Assembly: GCA_017521245.1 (NCBI GenBank)
Contig: JAFXDI010000017.1
Coordinates: 1-58,648 of the forward strand
Length of the DNA stretch: 58,648 nt
Source of the DNA: Bacteroidales bacterium
GTDB lineage: Bacteria; Bacteroidota; Bacteroidia; Bacteroidales; G3-4614
Reading direction: 5' to 3'
A program made the translations under genes and the position numbers. The notes under the pieces are model-generated. The model ran no database searches and was not told where the DNA came from. It saw nothing but the letters and a program-made list of their open reading frames with translations. Positions 18,473 through 28,515 of the stretch are shown here, in pieces. The first letter of the stretch is position 1; each line of letters begins with the position of its first letter.

Positions 18473-19003
18473 TTATTTCTTTTTATTATTTAATATTTTC
18501 TTTTTATTTTCTAAACTCTTCTCCTTAGCAATAAGTTTGGCTTTTAATTTTGCTTTTCTCTCGGCATTAACGCACGAACTACACAAACCATATATTGCTA
18601 TCGAACTATAAGATGTAGAGAATTTTCCATATTTTTTACTATTAACCAAATTAATAGTGTCGGCATCTTTAACATCTTTTATTTTTCCGCACTTTGTACA
18701 TATCAATCTTATGTAGATTTGAGATAGGGGAGAGCGTTCAAAATATTTTTTACCCTCAATCTCATGCTCTCTTAATATTTGAGCATCTACAAGAGTTGAT
18801 AATGTATTATATACAGTAGCCCTGCTTATTCTTATACCTTTAGAAAGTACTTCGTTTAAAACATATTCAGCATCAAACTTTTTTGAAGTCTCGCTTACTG
18901 CATCAAGAACGAAAAAACGTTCAGGTGTTTTTCTAAGTTTGTTCTCTTCAAGGTATTGATTAAATCTGATTCTTAAACTCTCTTTGTTTTTATCTTCAGA
19001 CAT
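18473..19003 (-). CDS. Fur-family transcriptional regulator with altered metal site
   Basis: A 176-residue DNA-binding protein with the Fur winged-helix signature RISRATVYNTLSTLVDAQIL (about 64-83), preceded by RKTPERFFVLDAV. The structural zinc motif is kept as CTKCG near 115 and CSSC near 150. The His-rich stretch (HHDH-type) that normally sits before the first CxxC is missing: the sequence reads FERSPLSQIYIRLIC. The tail is long and Lys-rich. It precedes purA directly, sharing an operon. It may sense something other than iron, or be a constitutive regulator. Confidence 0.87.
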   Translation of the reverse strand: MSEDKNKESLRIRFNQYLEENKLRKTPERFFVLDAVSETSKKFDAEYVLNEVLSKGIRISRATVYNTLSTLVDAQILREHEIEGKKYFERSPLSQIYIRLICTKCGKIKDVKDADTINLVNSKKYGKFSTSYSSIAIYGLCSSCVNAERKAKLKAKLIAKEKSLENKKKILNNKKK

Positions 19004-19091
19004 AGTTAATAAATTATCATTTAATCAATTTTTGAACAGAACATACACCTTACAAATTTACAAACTTTTTCTATATATTCTGCAATATTCT

Positions 19092-19133
19092 AAATAAAAA
19101 ACTCCCATACTCATTATTTTTTGAGTATGGGAG
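19092..19133 (-). terminator. Terminator after the AlkD-like gene
   Basis: CTCCCATACTCA (19102-19113) and TGAGTATGGGAG (19122-19133) form a 12-bp stem. On the minus strand it is followed by TTTTTTATTT. It ends the dxr-to-AlkD run of genes. Confidence 0.93.
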
Positions 19134-19167
19134 TACTTAGTATATTCAAATATAATGTCCTAATTAA

Positions 19168-19719
19168 CTAATTCTCAAGTCTAAGAATAATATCATTTGC
19201 AATAGTAGCCACAGCAATATTATCTGAATTGATATATCTGTTTGCAGCCTCTTTTACCATTGCAATTATATTTGAATTAATTTCTGTCTTATTAATAACA
19301 AGTCTAATAAATAATCTCATTGCAAAATACTTCTTATTGTCATCTTCAGAGTTAATATTATCTATTACCAACTTATCGGCATAAGAAAATTTTGAGAATA
19401 AGAACATTGTAGAAATATCAGCAACTTCTGTGAAACGGATATCATTAATCCACAATTTTGCAACTTCAATATTCATCTCTTCATAAGGATATATCATTGT
19501 TGCTAATAACTTAGATTCTCTGATATCTTCTTTCCATAATATTTCTGCCACCTCTTTGTTGAATGAGTATTTCTCAGCAATGGTGCGTAGTTGTGGTAAG
19601 GAGAGACCAAAAATAATTTTATAGTCCATCCCTTTATTTCTCATACTTGTAGAAATAACACCATTCATTCCAAGACGGAACTCATTTTTTATACTTTTTA
19701 TTATCTCGTTACTAATCAT
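19168..19719 (-). CDS. DNA alkylation-repair-type HEAT-repeat protein (AlkD-like)
   Basis: A 183-residue all-helical protein with the opening FRLGMNGVISTSMRNKGMDYK and GLSLPQLRTIAEKY, then repeats of paired helices (EVAEILWKEDIRESKLLATM; KLWINDIRFTEVADIST). This is the pattern of the Bacteroidetes branch of the AlkD/DNA alkylation repair family, shorter than classical AlkD at about 230 residues. A base-excision role for positively charged lesions is inferred from family only. It is the last gene of the dxr operon run, 11 bases after the DPP III gene. Confidence 0.8.
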   Translation of the reverse strand: MISNEIIKSIKNEFRLGMNGVISTSMRNKGMDYKIIFGLSLPQLRTIAEKYSFNKEVAEILWKEDIRESKLLATMIYPYEEMNIEVAKLWINDIRFTEVADISTMFLFSKFSYADKLVIDNINSEDDNKKYFAMRLFIRLVINKTEINSNIIAMVKEAANRYINSDNIAVATIANDIILRLEN

Positions 19720-19730
19720 AAATTTTTTTG

Positions 19731-21776
19731 TTAGTCGTTATATGAATCTAAAGATGAATAATCTTTTGAATAACGTAACATTTGCTCAGCATATCCCTCG
19801 TTGTATGTTACTGTAACATCAATAACATTACCATTTTCATCTTCAACTAAAGAATATTTTGGGTTAACAAATCCCTTATAAGGAGCCAAGTTCAAACTTT
19901 TGTAACGAGCTAACACCTCTTTATGAAGATCAATGTCAACTTTTACAGCATATTTCTCAACAATTGCTTTTCCTGCTTCGTAATCTCCTTCCGATTTTAT
20001 GCGTTGGATTTCTGCAAGAAGTTTTCCAAATAGTCCACGCAGTTTATCATAATCATTGATTTTGATATAACTTTTACCATCAATTTTCTCAATTGATATT
20101 ACATTCTCTTCTGCACCATTCTCTAAACACCATTTAGCAATTAGTTGACGGTTACGCATGTGTGACTCTTCAATATCGTTTCCTAACTCAATACGAGTTA
20201 ATTGAGTCATTAAACCATTCATTATATAAGAGTAGTAGTTTGCTTTGTAAGCATCTTTATCAGGTAATAAACCTAACTCCATAATTTTAGGATCAGCCAT
20301 ATAGTACATAGCGAATAGGTCGGCACGAGTCTCCTCTAAAGTTGATGCGTATGCTTTAAGTGCATCTGAATCTACACCAGGAAGAAGTTTACCTGAACCA
20401 TGACCAAGACACTCGTGTAAGTCAGTATGTAAATTATCAGAAACAAATCCATATTTATTCATTAACTCGCGAGTTGCTTCATCAATAACAAACTCCTCTT
20501 TGAAACCGTTTCCTAATGCTGCTTGATCGTATGCGTATGTAATATTCTCAATAGTTACCGATTTTGAACCGTAGTCGCGGCGTATCCAGTCTGCGTTAGG
20601 AAGGTTAATACCAATAGGTGTGCTTGGATAACAATCTCCACCTAACATCGCAACTGTAATTACTTTTGCTGTAACACCTTTTACAGTCTCTTTCTTAAAT
20701 CGTGGATCGATAGGAGAGTTGTCTTCAAACCATTGAGCGTTTGCACTGATTGTCTCTGTACGAGCAGATGCCTCAATATTTTTAAAGTTAATTGAAGCCT
20801 CCCAACTTGCTTTCATTCCAAGAGGATCGCCATAAACCTCAGTAAATCCGCAAATAAAATCAACATTGCCTGTTAACTCTTGAACCCAAGCAACTGCATA
20901 CTCATCAAATTTCTTAAGATCTCCAGTTTTATTAAACTCAATTAATAAATCAATAACTTTGCGTTGCTCATCATTTTCAGCAACACCTTTTGCCAATTCT
21001 AACCAATAAACAATACGTTCAAGAGCCTTAGAGTATCTTCCTCCAATTTTATAAACCTCTTCGTAAATTTTACCATCACGTTTAACCAAACGGCTATTTA
21101 ATCCATACGATATTGGTTGATTATCGTTAGGTTTACGCATTTTAGCATAAAAATCTTCTGCCTCTTTTTGAGTAACTCCATCATAATAGTTTCCGGCAGA
21201 TGTTTGAACCAAATCATATCCTGCTGCCAAGTTAATACGTTTAGGCATTACCTCTTTATCAAAAATTACAGGAGTAAGTTCAGCAATAAGATTTTCAACT
21301 GTTTCACCCTCTCTTATAGGAAGTAGGGCAGGATCAATTGATTTTACTTGGTTTGCAAAAAACTCTTGAGAGAAGCCGGGTACAAATTTATCAGTCGCAT
21401 AGTGGTGGTGAATACCATTTGAGAACCAAACACGTTTTAGATAAACAACAAATTCTTTGTAATCAGCATCCTCTTTATCTCCATTATAGTTATTGTAGAT
21501 TGCCTCTAATGTTCTGCGGATAGCAAGGTTATACTTTCCATTTTGGTCAAAAAGAATATCGCGTCCCTCTTGAGCAGCCTCAGTTAAATAATAAACATAA
21601 AGCTTTTGATTTAAAGACAATTCTTCAAATCCGGGGACTTGGTAACGAAGAATTTGTAAGTCTGCAAATTTATCCACGTTGTAATCAAATTTTGGCTCTG
21701 TGTCAGTTTTTGAGCAACTTATAAAACTCATACCAAACAATAGAGCAGTTGTTGTACTTAAAATTAATTTTCTCAT
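19731..21776 (-). CDS. Dipeptidyl peptidase III (peptidase family M49), lipoprotein
   Basis: Zinc exopeptidase releasing N-terminal dipeptides. The 681-residue protein has the M49 zinc motif HExxGH as HECLGHGSGKLL near residues 451-462 and the second motif EETRADLFAMYYM about 45 residues on. A Cys inside the motif (HECLGH) is, from memory, also found in the Bacteroides thetaiotaomicron enzyme. The start has a lipoprotein signal with SFISC giving a lipidated Cys near residue 21, so it is probably periplasmic and membrane-anchored. It follows the rRNA methyltransferase gene by 26 bases. Confidence 0.93.
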   Translation of the reverse strand: MRKLILSTTTALLFGMSFISCSKTDTEPKFDYNVDKFADLQILRYQVPGFEELSLNQKLYVYYLTEAAQEGRDILFDQNGKYNLAIRRTLEAIYNNYNGDKEDADYKEFVVYLKRVWFSNGIHHHYATDKFVPGFSQEFFANQVKSIDPALLPIREGETVENLIAELTPVIFDKEVMPKRINLAAGYDLVQTSAGNYYDGVTQKEAEDFYAKMRKPNDNQPISYGLNSRLVKRDGKIYEEVYKIGGRYSKALERIVYWLELAKGVAENDEQRKVIDLLIEFNKTGDLKKFDEYAVAWVQELTGNVDFICGFTEVYGDPLGMKASWEASINFKNIEASARTETISANAQWFEDNSPIDPRFKKETVKGVTAKVITVAMLGGDCYPSTPIGINLPNADWIRRDYGSKSVTIENITYAYDQAALGNGFKEEFVIDEATRELMNKYGFVSDNLHTDLHECLGHGSGKLLPGVDSDALKAYASTLEETRADLFAMYYMADPKIMELGLLPDKDAYKANYYSYIMNGLMTQLTRIELGNDIEESHMRNRQLIAKWCLENGAEENVISIEKIDGKSYIKINDYDKLRGLFGKLLAEIQRIKSEGDYEAGKAIVEKYAVKVDIDLHKEVLARYKSLNLAPYKGFVNPKYSLVEDENGNVIDVTVTYNEGYAEQMLRYSKDYSSLDSYND

Positions 21777-21802
21777 TTCCTATTTATTTTATTTATTAAT
21801 TA

Positions 21803-22987
21803 TTATTCTACATACAAAACCAATCCTTTTAAATATTCGCCTTCAGGATGATATATATTAATAGGGTGATCTGCTGGTTGAGTAAGTTGATGTAATATTC
21901 TTACTTTTCTTCCCGAGATTGCAGCAGCACTAAAAACAGCCAATCTGAATTGTTCTTTTGATACTGCTTGAGAGCATGAGAATGTAAAAAGAATACCACC
22001 ATGTTGAATCTTTTCAAATGCTTTCGCATTTAATCTTTTGTAACCTTGAAGTGCATTATGAAGAGCGCTTCTATGTTTTGCAAAAGCAGGAGGATCAAGA
22101 ATAATCAAATCATAATTATCTCCCATTTCGTCAAGATATTTAAAAGCATCTTTTACGTATGCCTCATGTCTCTCATCGTTGGGGAAATTCATCTCAACAT
22201 TTTTCTTTGTTAAATCAATTGCTTTTGCCGAACTATCAACTGAATGAACTAACTCAGCACCACCACGCATTGCATAGAATGAGAATCCTCCTGTGTAACA
22301 GAACATATTCAATACTTTTCTGTTCTTTGAATACTTCTCAAGCAACGCTCTGTTATCGCGCTGGTCAACAAAGAACCCGGTTTTTTGACCTTTAAGCCAA
22401 TCTACATAAAATTTAAGACCATTCTCAATGGCAATATTACCTTTATAAGAGCCTCTAATATAATCGTTCTGAGGATCAAGTTGAGCTTTATAGGGTAGGG
22501 TAGTATCTGATTTATAATAGACCTCTGTTACAACGCCATTCATAATTTCTAATAAAGCATCAGCAATTATCTCTCTTGCAAAATGCATACCGGGAGAGTG
22601 TGCTTGTACTACCGCGGTAGAGTCATAAACATCAATAATAAGTCCGGGTAAAAAATCACCTTCTCCATGCACTAACCTAAAACAGTTGCTATTCTCTGTT
22701 CCTGCAATTCCGTAAGCAAGACGTAAATCATACGCACTTGCCAGCCTCTCTTTATAGAAATTATAATCTATCTCGGTCTCTTCAAAAGATAAGACTCTTA
22801 CGGCAATACTCCCTATTTGATAGTGTCCTATTGCTGCAAAATCTCCATTATTAAAGAATACATCAACAATATCTCCCTCTTCAGGATCTCCAATAATTTT
22901 TGCTATTGCTCCCGAAAATATCCAAGGATGTTTTCTTAATAAAGAGTCCTCTTTTTTAGGTTTAAGTATTATTTGTGGTTTACTCAT
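21803..22987 (-). CDS. Class I rRNA methyltransferase, RlmI-like
   Basis: SAM-dependent 23S rRNA cytosine methyltransferase of the RlmI family (394 residues). An N-terminal PUA domain (IILKPKKEDSLLRKHPWIFSGAI in outline) precedes the Rossmann domain with GFFVDQRDNRALL, NMFCYTGGFSFYA (SAM motif I), HSVDSS, LIILDPPAFAKH (motif IV, catalytic DPPAF) and TFSCSQAV with the catalytic Cys. Soluble and cytoplasmic. It sits 5 bases after rseP, in the run dxr-rseP-rlmI-like-DPP III-AlkD. RlmI as opposed to RlmK-like specificity is inferred. Confidence 0.9.
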   Translation of the reverse strand: MSKPQIILKPKKEDSLLRKHPWIFSGAIAKIIGDPEEGDIVDVFFNNGDFAAIGHYQIGSIAVRVLSFEETEIDYNFYKERLASAYDLRLAYGIAGTENSNCFRLVHGEGDFLPGLIIDVYDSTAVVQAHSPGMHFAREIIADALLEIMNGVVTEVYYKSDTTLPYKAQLDPQNDYIRGSYKGNIAIENGLKFYVDWLKGQKTGFFVDQRDNRALLEKYSKNRKVLNMFCYTGGFSFYAMRGGAELVHSVDSSAKAIDLTKKNVEMNFPNDERHEAYVKDAFKYLDEMGDNYDLIILDPPAFAKHRSALHNALQGYKRLNAKAFEKIQHGGILFTFSCSQAVSKEQFRLAVFSAAAISGRKVRILHQLTQPADHPINIYHPEGEYLKGLVLYVE

Positions 22988-22992
22988 ATACT

Positions 22993-24315
22993 TTAATTAA
23001 ATAATCGTATTATATCATTTGCGTTAGCATATACAAGCAATAATAATAGCAATATCATTCCTACGGTTTGAGCATATTCCATAAATTTCAAACTGGGTTT
23101 ACGGCGAGTAATAACCTCATATAGTAAGAATAATACATGGCCACCATCTAAAGCAGGAATTGGTAATATATTCATAAATGCCAATATTACAGAAAGGAAT
23201 GCAGTCATATTCCAGAATGCTTCCCAATCCCATACCGATGGGAATATACTACCAATAGTACCAAAGCCTCCAAGACTTGCTGCTCCCTCTTTTGTAAATA
23301 CATATTTAAAGTCACTCACATAACCTGATAATGTTTCAAATCCTTGCTTAATACCAACAGGAATTGACTCTAAGAATGAATATTCTTCAACTTTGGGAGT
23401 ATATACCTCTGTAATAGGTTTAAGTTGTATTCCCAATTTTTTATCATCACTTAACTTAACTTTAGCAAATTGAGTAGATTTGCCAACTTGGTAGCAAACA
23501 TTTACACTATCACCAGGATTACAACTGTCAAGGACTTTGAATAGTTGAGAAATATCTTCTGTTAGTTTGTAGTTTACAGATAATATTTTAGAATCTTTTT
23601 TTATCCCAGCAATATCTGCACCACTACCTTTTACAACATCGGCAACAACAGGTCTAACTCTATATGTAGCAAAGCCCTCTTCTGCTGCAACTAACTTCAA
23701 CATAAAGTCTTCTGGGATATTTATAGATACAGTATCTTTATGGCGAAGAACTTTAACCTTTTCCGCTTCAACTATCATTCTAAGAGTCTTAGAATCAAGA
23801 GCCTTAAAATCCTCTCCGTCTGCACTTAAAAGTATGTCGCCATTCATAAATCCTGCGTCTAATGCAGTTTGGCTAAAAGTATAACCAGAAGTAACATTTT
23901 GAACAGGAATATAACTTTTGCCCCAAGTAAAAGCAATCATTATATATATTAACAACGCAAGAATGAAGTTAAATAAAACTCCACCAACCATTATTAATAA
24001 TCGTTGCCATGCAGGTTTTGAGCGAAATTCCCAAGGTTGTTCAGGTTGGTTCATTTGCTCTTTATCCATTGATTCATCAATCATTCCGGCAATTTTAACA
24101 TAGCCACCAAGAGGAAGCCATCCTATACCATATTCAGTATCGCTATTCTTTGGTTTGTATTTAAAGAGCGAAAACCAAGGGTTAAAAAAGAGATAAAATT
24201 TTTCAACTCTAACTTTAAATAGTCTGGCAAATAGAAAGTGTCCAAATTCGTGAATAATAACTAAAAGCGATAAACTCATTATAAGTTGTACTGCTTTTAT
24301 TAAAAATGTTTCCAT
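22993..24315 (-). CDS. rseP: Site-2 zinc metalloprotease RseP
   Basis: Integral inner-membrane protease cleaving anti-sigma factors and spent signal peptides. The 440-residue protein has the zinc motif HEFGH at 22-26 in the first membrane segment, the loop WLPLGGYVKIAGM, a membrane segment near residues 110-130, two PDZ-like domains between about 140 and 310, and the second zinc-ligand motif NILPIPALDGGH (about residues 380-391) before a final membrane helix. It follows dxr by 5 bases, the order usual in Bacteroidales. An ECF sigma factor that could be its client system is encoded at 29677-30267. Confidence 0.96.
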   Translation of the reverse strand: METFLIKAVQLIMSLSLLVIIHEFGHFLFARLFKVRVEKFYLFFNPWFSLFKYKPKNSDTEYGIGWLPLGGYVKIAGMIDESMDKEQMNQPEQPWEFRSKPAWQRLLIMVGGVLFNFILALLIYIMIAFTWGKSYIPVQNVTSGYTFSQTALDAGFMNGDILLSADGEDFKALDSKTLRMIVEAEKVKVLRHKDTVSINIPEDFMLKLVAAEEGFATYRVRPVVADVVKGSGADIAGIKKDSKILSVNYKLTEDISQLFKVLDSCNPGDSVNVCYQVGKSTQFAKVKLSDDKKLGIQLKPITEVYTPKVEEYSFLESIPVGIKQGFETLSGYVSDFKYVFTKEGAASLGGFGTIGSIFPSVWDWEAFWNMTAFLSVILAFMNILPIPALDGGHVLFLLYEVITRRKPSLKFMEYAQTVGMILLLLLLVYANANDIIRLFN

Positions 24316-24320
24316 AAGTA

Positions 24321-25478
24321 TTATAATTTATCTATTAATTCGTTAGTGTATATTCTGGTTAATTTATCACACTCCACATAATCTTCATAAACAGGAGATT
24401 TAATAAAACTGCATTTCTCCATTGCCGAGTATGCAAGACGTGGAATATCAATAAATTTTATTTTATCTTCTAAGAATGCAGCAACAGCAACCTCGTTAGC
24501 AGCATTTAATATACATGGCATATTGCCTCCTGCATCTATTGTTTCGTATGCGTATTTTAGCATAGGAAAACGCTCTGTATCTGGAGTCTCAAAAGTCATC
24601 GATGCATAATCGTTAAGAGTTAGTTTTTTGCCTCCAAAATCTAACCTTTTAGGGAATGTAAAAGCGTAGGCAATAGGGAGTTTCATATCAGGGACACCCA
24701 ATTGTGCTTTAACTGCACCATCATCAAATTGCACCATAGAGTGGATTATGGATTGAGGATGAACAACAACCTCTACTTGTTGAGGTGTAACTCCAAATAA
24801 CCATTTGGCCTCAATCATTTCAAATCCCTTATTCATCATTGATGCGGAGTCAATGGTGATTTTTGCACCCATGACCCAATTAGGATGTTTAAGAGCATCT
24901 CTCTTTGTTACTAAAGCCAATTGTTCGGGAGTATGTCTTAGGAAAGGACCACCTGAAGCAGTTAAAATAATCTTATCAATATTATTAAACTCTTCGCCGG
25001 TTAAACATTGGAAAATTGCAGAATGTTCTGAATCAACTGGAATAATTTCAACTCTGTTCTCTATTGCAAGTTTGGTAATTAATTCACCTGCAACAACAAG
25101 AGTCTCTTTATTAGCCAGAGCTATTTTCTTTCCTGCTTTTATTGCTTTAATGGTGGGTAATAATCCTGAATATCCCATCATCGCAGTTAAAACAATATCA
25201 ATAGGAGATGCCTCTACGGCTTCTGCAATAGCATCACTTCCTGCAAAAACTTTAATTGGCAAATCGCTTAAAGCATTACAAACACTGTCATATAACCCCT
25301 CATTTGCAATAACAACAGAATCGGGCATAAATTTTCGAGCCTGTTCAATCAATAACTCAGCACTATTATTAGCCGTTAATGTATGAACTTCAAACATATC
25401 AGGAAAAGCCTCTATAACTTCAAGAGCCTGTCTCCCTATTGATCCTGTTGAGCCTAATATTGCTATTTGTTTCTTCAT
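24321..25478 (-). CDS. dxr: 1-deoxy-D-xylulose 5-phosphate reductoisomerase Dxr
   Basis: NADPH enzyme making MEP, the committed step of non-mevalonate isoprenoid synthesis. I chose the ATG at 25478 (MKKQIAILGSTGSIG) because the longer frame start adds a 20-residue Cys/Phe-rich stretch never seen in the family. The 385-residue protein has the NADPH motif GSTGSIG (8-14), LANKETLVVAGE, the metal-site IIPVDSEHSAIFQ, LTASGGPF and NWVMGAKITIDSASMMNKGFE. Length is normal. First of a tightly packed operon with rseP and the methyltransferase. Confidence 0.97.
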   Translation of the reverse strand: MKKQIAILGSTGSIGRQALEVIEAFPDMFEVHTLTANNSAELLIEQARKFMPDSVVIANEGLYDSVCNALSDLPIKVFAGSDAIAEAVEASPIDIVLTAMMGYSGLLPTIKAIKAGKKIALANKETLVVAGELITKLAIENRVEIIPVDSEHSAIFQCLTGEEFNNIDKIILTASGGPFLRHTPEQLALVTKRDALKHPNWVMGAKITIDSASMMNKGFEMIEAKWLFGVTPQQVEVVVHPQSIIHSMVQFDDGAVKAQLGVPDMKLPIAYAFTFPKRLDFGGKKLTLNDYASMTFETPDTERFPMLKYAYETIDAGGNMPCILNAANEVAVAAFLEDKIKFIDIPRLAYSAMEKCSFIKSPVYEDYVECDKLTRIYTNELIDKL

Positions 25479-25664
25479 CGTTTTTTCAAAAAAAAATATT
25501 TGAATTGTGCATAAAATACACAATTTACAAAAATACAAAAAAATGATGAAAGTATAATGTTTTTACTACACAAATAGTATCAAATATTCACTTAAAATCT
25601 ATTAATAATAATTGATAGGTTAAATTATAAATTTAATAAATCAAGGTAATTATTACAATTGAAG

Positions 25665-27746
25665 TTATTCATATTGAACATAAGCACCTTTATCTTTAAT
25701 ATCGTAGTATGGGATTTTAAGAGTTTTACACTCTTTTATTATTGAGTTACGTTTGAAATGGTTTAGATTTGATGCTATAACAATCTCTTCAAATACAAAA
25801 ATATCCATTAGGCTGAGTAGTGAGCCAGAGAATCCTTCGCAAATTATAGCCTTATTAATAAATAGCCTTTTTCCTTCAGATAATTTATTGTATTTAAAAT
25901 AGTCACTATTTAGGATTAGATATTTATCTCCTTTATATGATATATAAGGAAGAGTTACATATAGGTTGTCTTCAAATATTGAATCTTGTTTGTATATAAC
26001 ATCAGGCACAGCTTCTCTAATCCATAAATTCTTCGCCATATATTCAACTTTGTTCGCAACATTTGTAGTATCAATGGTTAGTATATAGTTATATTTATCA
26101 TCAATAAAATTAATTGCTGTAATTTCATTATCATCATATATTGCAGTCTTACACTTTTTTGAATCATCAATTATAAAAATTTCAATTAAACAATAAATTG
26201 AAATAAATAAAAGTAGCATAACAACCATCTTGCTACTTTTATCTTTTAAAGCCCATATTCCTCCAAAAATTATTATATATAATAATACTAAGTAATACCC
26301 CTCAATATGTATATTGTTAATTGAAGAGTATGGTATTGAATTTGTAAAGTTTGCAATAAAATCAATATATGAGAACGAAATATCAACTATTTTATTTAGA
26401 AATGAAATGTTGATGATAAGAGCCAATATTGAAACACCAAGAATAAAAGGTAAAAATGGAATTACAAACAAATTTGAAATTATGCCAATCAGAGGTAACT
26501 GGTTAAAATAGTATATTGATAAAGGTAGTGTACCTATTTGTGCTGCCACTGTTACTGCAACTATTGAGGCAATATATGATGTGAATTTATTATTATTGGG
26601 CAACAATCTGTATATGAATGGATATATATAGAATATTGAAAATACAGCAATAAAACTAAGTTGAAATCCCATATTAAAAAGATTATTGGGATTATATACG
26701 AGCATAAACAGTGCTGCGGCGAACAATGAATTAACAGTTGTCCCTTTTCTATTTATAATCTCACCTAAAAGAACAAACGAAGCCATTATTGTTGCTCTTA
26801 CTGCAGATGGAGGAAATCCAATAATATAAGTATATCCCCATAATGTCAGAAGAGTAACTAAAGGTCGTACATAAGAGAGTTTAATCCATTTAAAAGGATA
26901 TAGTAATAAGTATAGAATAAATGCAATAATACCGATATGCAAACCACTTACTGCAAGAATATGAGATAAACCTGATGAAGAATAGGAGTTACGGGTATCT
27001 TTTGATATTAATGATGTATCTCCTAGCAACATCGCTCTGATAAGCATCTTTGAATTATCGCTAATTTGAATAATATTTATTGCATCAGTAAATTTATTCT
27101 TAATTTCATCTGATTTATCATAGAAAGAATTATTCTTAATATTGTCAATCTTTCTCCAACTATTACTTGTAAGGTACTGAGAATAACAAAATCCTTGCTT
27201 TTCTAAAATTGCTGAATAGTCAATAGAGTAGGGATTCTTTGAAAATTTTATAGGTTGAAGATTCTGCTCAAAAATAAGAATGTCGTTCTTCGATAACATC
27301 CTAGAAAGAGAATCTTTTTGAATATATAAAACAGCATTAAAATCACTTATATTCTCTTCAATACCACCAAACTTAATTATTTTAGATTTACATTCAAATG
27401 ATTTTTCTTTCTCTGTTGTTTCTAAAATATGAGCAATGGCATAGTCGTCAACTTCGGGTAGGGTAGTAGATGAAGATTTAGAAGAGATATTTGCATTAAA
27501 TACTCCTAATGAAATTATAAGAGAGAAGATTGCATAACCAAAATATTTTCTACGAATGAACTTTGTTTTTGACAACTTTGCAGAATAGTATAAATAGAAA
27601 AATATTGTTGACACAAAAAGTATTGATAGAGCAATAACTACTCCACCGTCAAATACTGTTTGTAATAAAATACCTACAACAAACGGTATGAGATATTTAA
27701 GAAAAGGGGCTTCAGATAGTCTCAGAAACCCCTCATTTTTTGTCAT
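25665..27746 (-). CDS. comEC: ComEC/Rec2-type DNA-uptake channel protein
   Basis: A 693-residue multi-pass membrane protein. N-terminal hydrophobic helices are followed by a soluble OB-like DUF4131 region (about 100-220), and then the competence domain with the family hallmark SSSGLSHILAVSGLHIGI near residues 250-268 and PPSAVRATIMASFVLLGEI. The C-terminal third (about 515-693) is soluble but lacks the HxHxDH motif of a metallo-beta-lactamase domain, so only the channel part is clear. It follows rpe by 15 bases. Role in natural transformation is inferred from family. Confidence 0.92.
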   Translation of the reverse strand: MTKNEGFLRLSEAPFLKYLIPFVVGILLQTVFDGGVVIALSILFVSTIFFYLYYSAKLSKTKFIRRKYFGYAIFSLIISLGVFNANISSKSSSTTLPEVDDYAIAHILETTEKEKSFECKSKIIKFGGIEENISDFNAVLYIQKDSLSRMLSKNDILIFEQNLQPIKFSKNPYSIDYSAILEKQGFCYSQYLTSNSWRKIDNIKNNSFYDKSDEIKNKFTDAINIIQISDNSKMLIRAMLLGDTSLISKDTRNSYSSSGLSHILAVSGLHIGIIAFILYLLLYPFKWIKLSYVRPLVTLLTLWGYTYIIGFPPSAVRATIMASFVLLGEIINRKGTTVNSLFAAALFMLVYNPNNLFNMGFQLSFIAVFSIFYIYPFIYRLLPNNNKFTSYIASIVAVTVAAQIGTLPLSIYYFNQLPLIGIISNLFVIPFLPFILGVSILALIINISFLNKIVDISFSYIDFIANFTNSIPYSSINNIHIEGYYLVLLYIIIFGGIWALKDKSSKMVVMLLLFISIYCLIEIFIIDDSKKCKTAIYDDNEITAINFIDDKYNYILTIDTTNVANKVEYMAKNLWIREAVPDVIYKQDSIFEDNLYVTLPYISYKGDKYLILNSDYFKYNKLSEGKRLFINKAIICEGFSGSLLSLMDIFVFEEIVIASNLNHFKRNSIIKECKTLKIPYYDIKDKGAYVQYE

Positions 27747-27761
27747 ACCAATATTTACAAT

Positions 27762-28409
27762 TTAGAGATTTTTTAGTGCCGCAATAGTCTCAATTGGATT
27801 CTCAGATTTGAAAACAAAGTTTCCTGCAACAAGAGCATCCGCTCCAGCATCAACTACAAGTTTACCTGTTTCTAAATTAATACCTCCATCAACTTCTATT
27901 ATAGCCTTTGAACCTTTCTTTAAAATGAGCTCTTTTAGTTCTGCAACTTTATTAACAGTATTTGGAATGAATTTTTGACCTCCAAAACCCGGATTAACCG
28001 ACATTAAAAGAATCATATCCAAATCCGTTACAACGTCTTGTAAAAGAGAAACAGGTGTATGAGGATTTAATGTAACAGCAGCCTTCATACCTGCCTCCTT
28101 AATTTGTTGAATTGAACGATGCAAATGAGTTGATACTTCGTAATGAACATTCATTAAATAGGCATTACTATTTTTTACCTCTTTAACAAATTTCATTGGA
28201 TCAACTATCATCAAATGAACATCAAGAGGTTTTGTTGATAGTTTCTTAACATAATCCAATACTGGAAATCCGAATGATATGTTGGGTACAAAAACTCCAT
28301 CCATAACATCAATGTGTAACCAATCTGCCTCACTCTTATTTACCATATCAATAGAAGAAGCTAGGTTGCCGAAATCTGCCGACAATAAAGAAGGTGCTAT
28401 AATAGGCAT
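27762..28409 (-). CDS. rpe: Ribulose-phosphate 3-epimerase Rpe
   Basis: Interconverts ribulose 5-phosphate and xylulose 5-phosphate in the pentose phosphate pathway. The 215-residue TIM barrel has APSLLSADF at the start, LHIDVMDGVFVPNISFG with the metal-ligand Asp and His, DVHLMIVDP, MSVNPGFGGQKFI, and IEVDGGIN plus the phosphate-binding ADALVAGNFVF. All catalytic motifs are present and length is normal. It is the first gene of rpe-comEC. Confidence 0.97.
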   Translation of the reverse strand: MPIIAPSLLSADFGNLASSIDMVNKSEADWLHIDVMDGVFVPNISFGFPVLDYVKKLSTKPLDVHLMIVDPMKFVKEVKNSNAYLMNVHYEVSTHLHRSIQQIKEAGMKAAVTLNPHTPVSLLQDVVTDLDMILLMSVNPGFGGQKFIPNTVNKVAELKELILKKGSKAIIEVDGGINLETGKLVVDAGADALVAGNFVFKSENPIETIAALKNL

Positions 28410-28515
28410 AATTTATCAGTTTATTTAATTATTAATAAAAAACCTTTGTATTGCTACAAAGGTAATAAATATTAATGAATATATACAATATATCTATATA
28501 AATAGATACTTAAAC

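Noticed and set aside
24805..25386. Long forward frame of 193 codons within dxr
   Set aside because: Antisense shadow of a conserved gene; no signal of its own.
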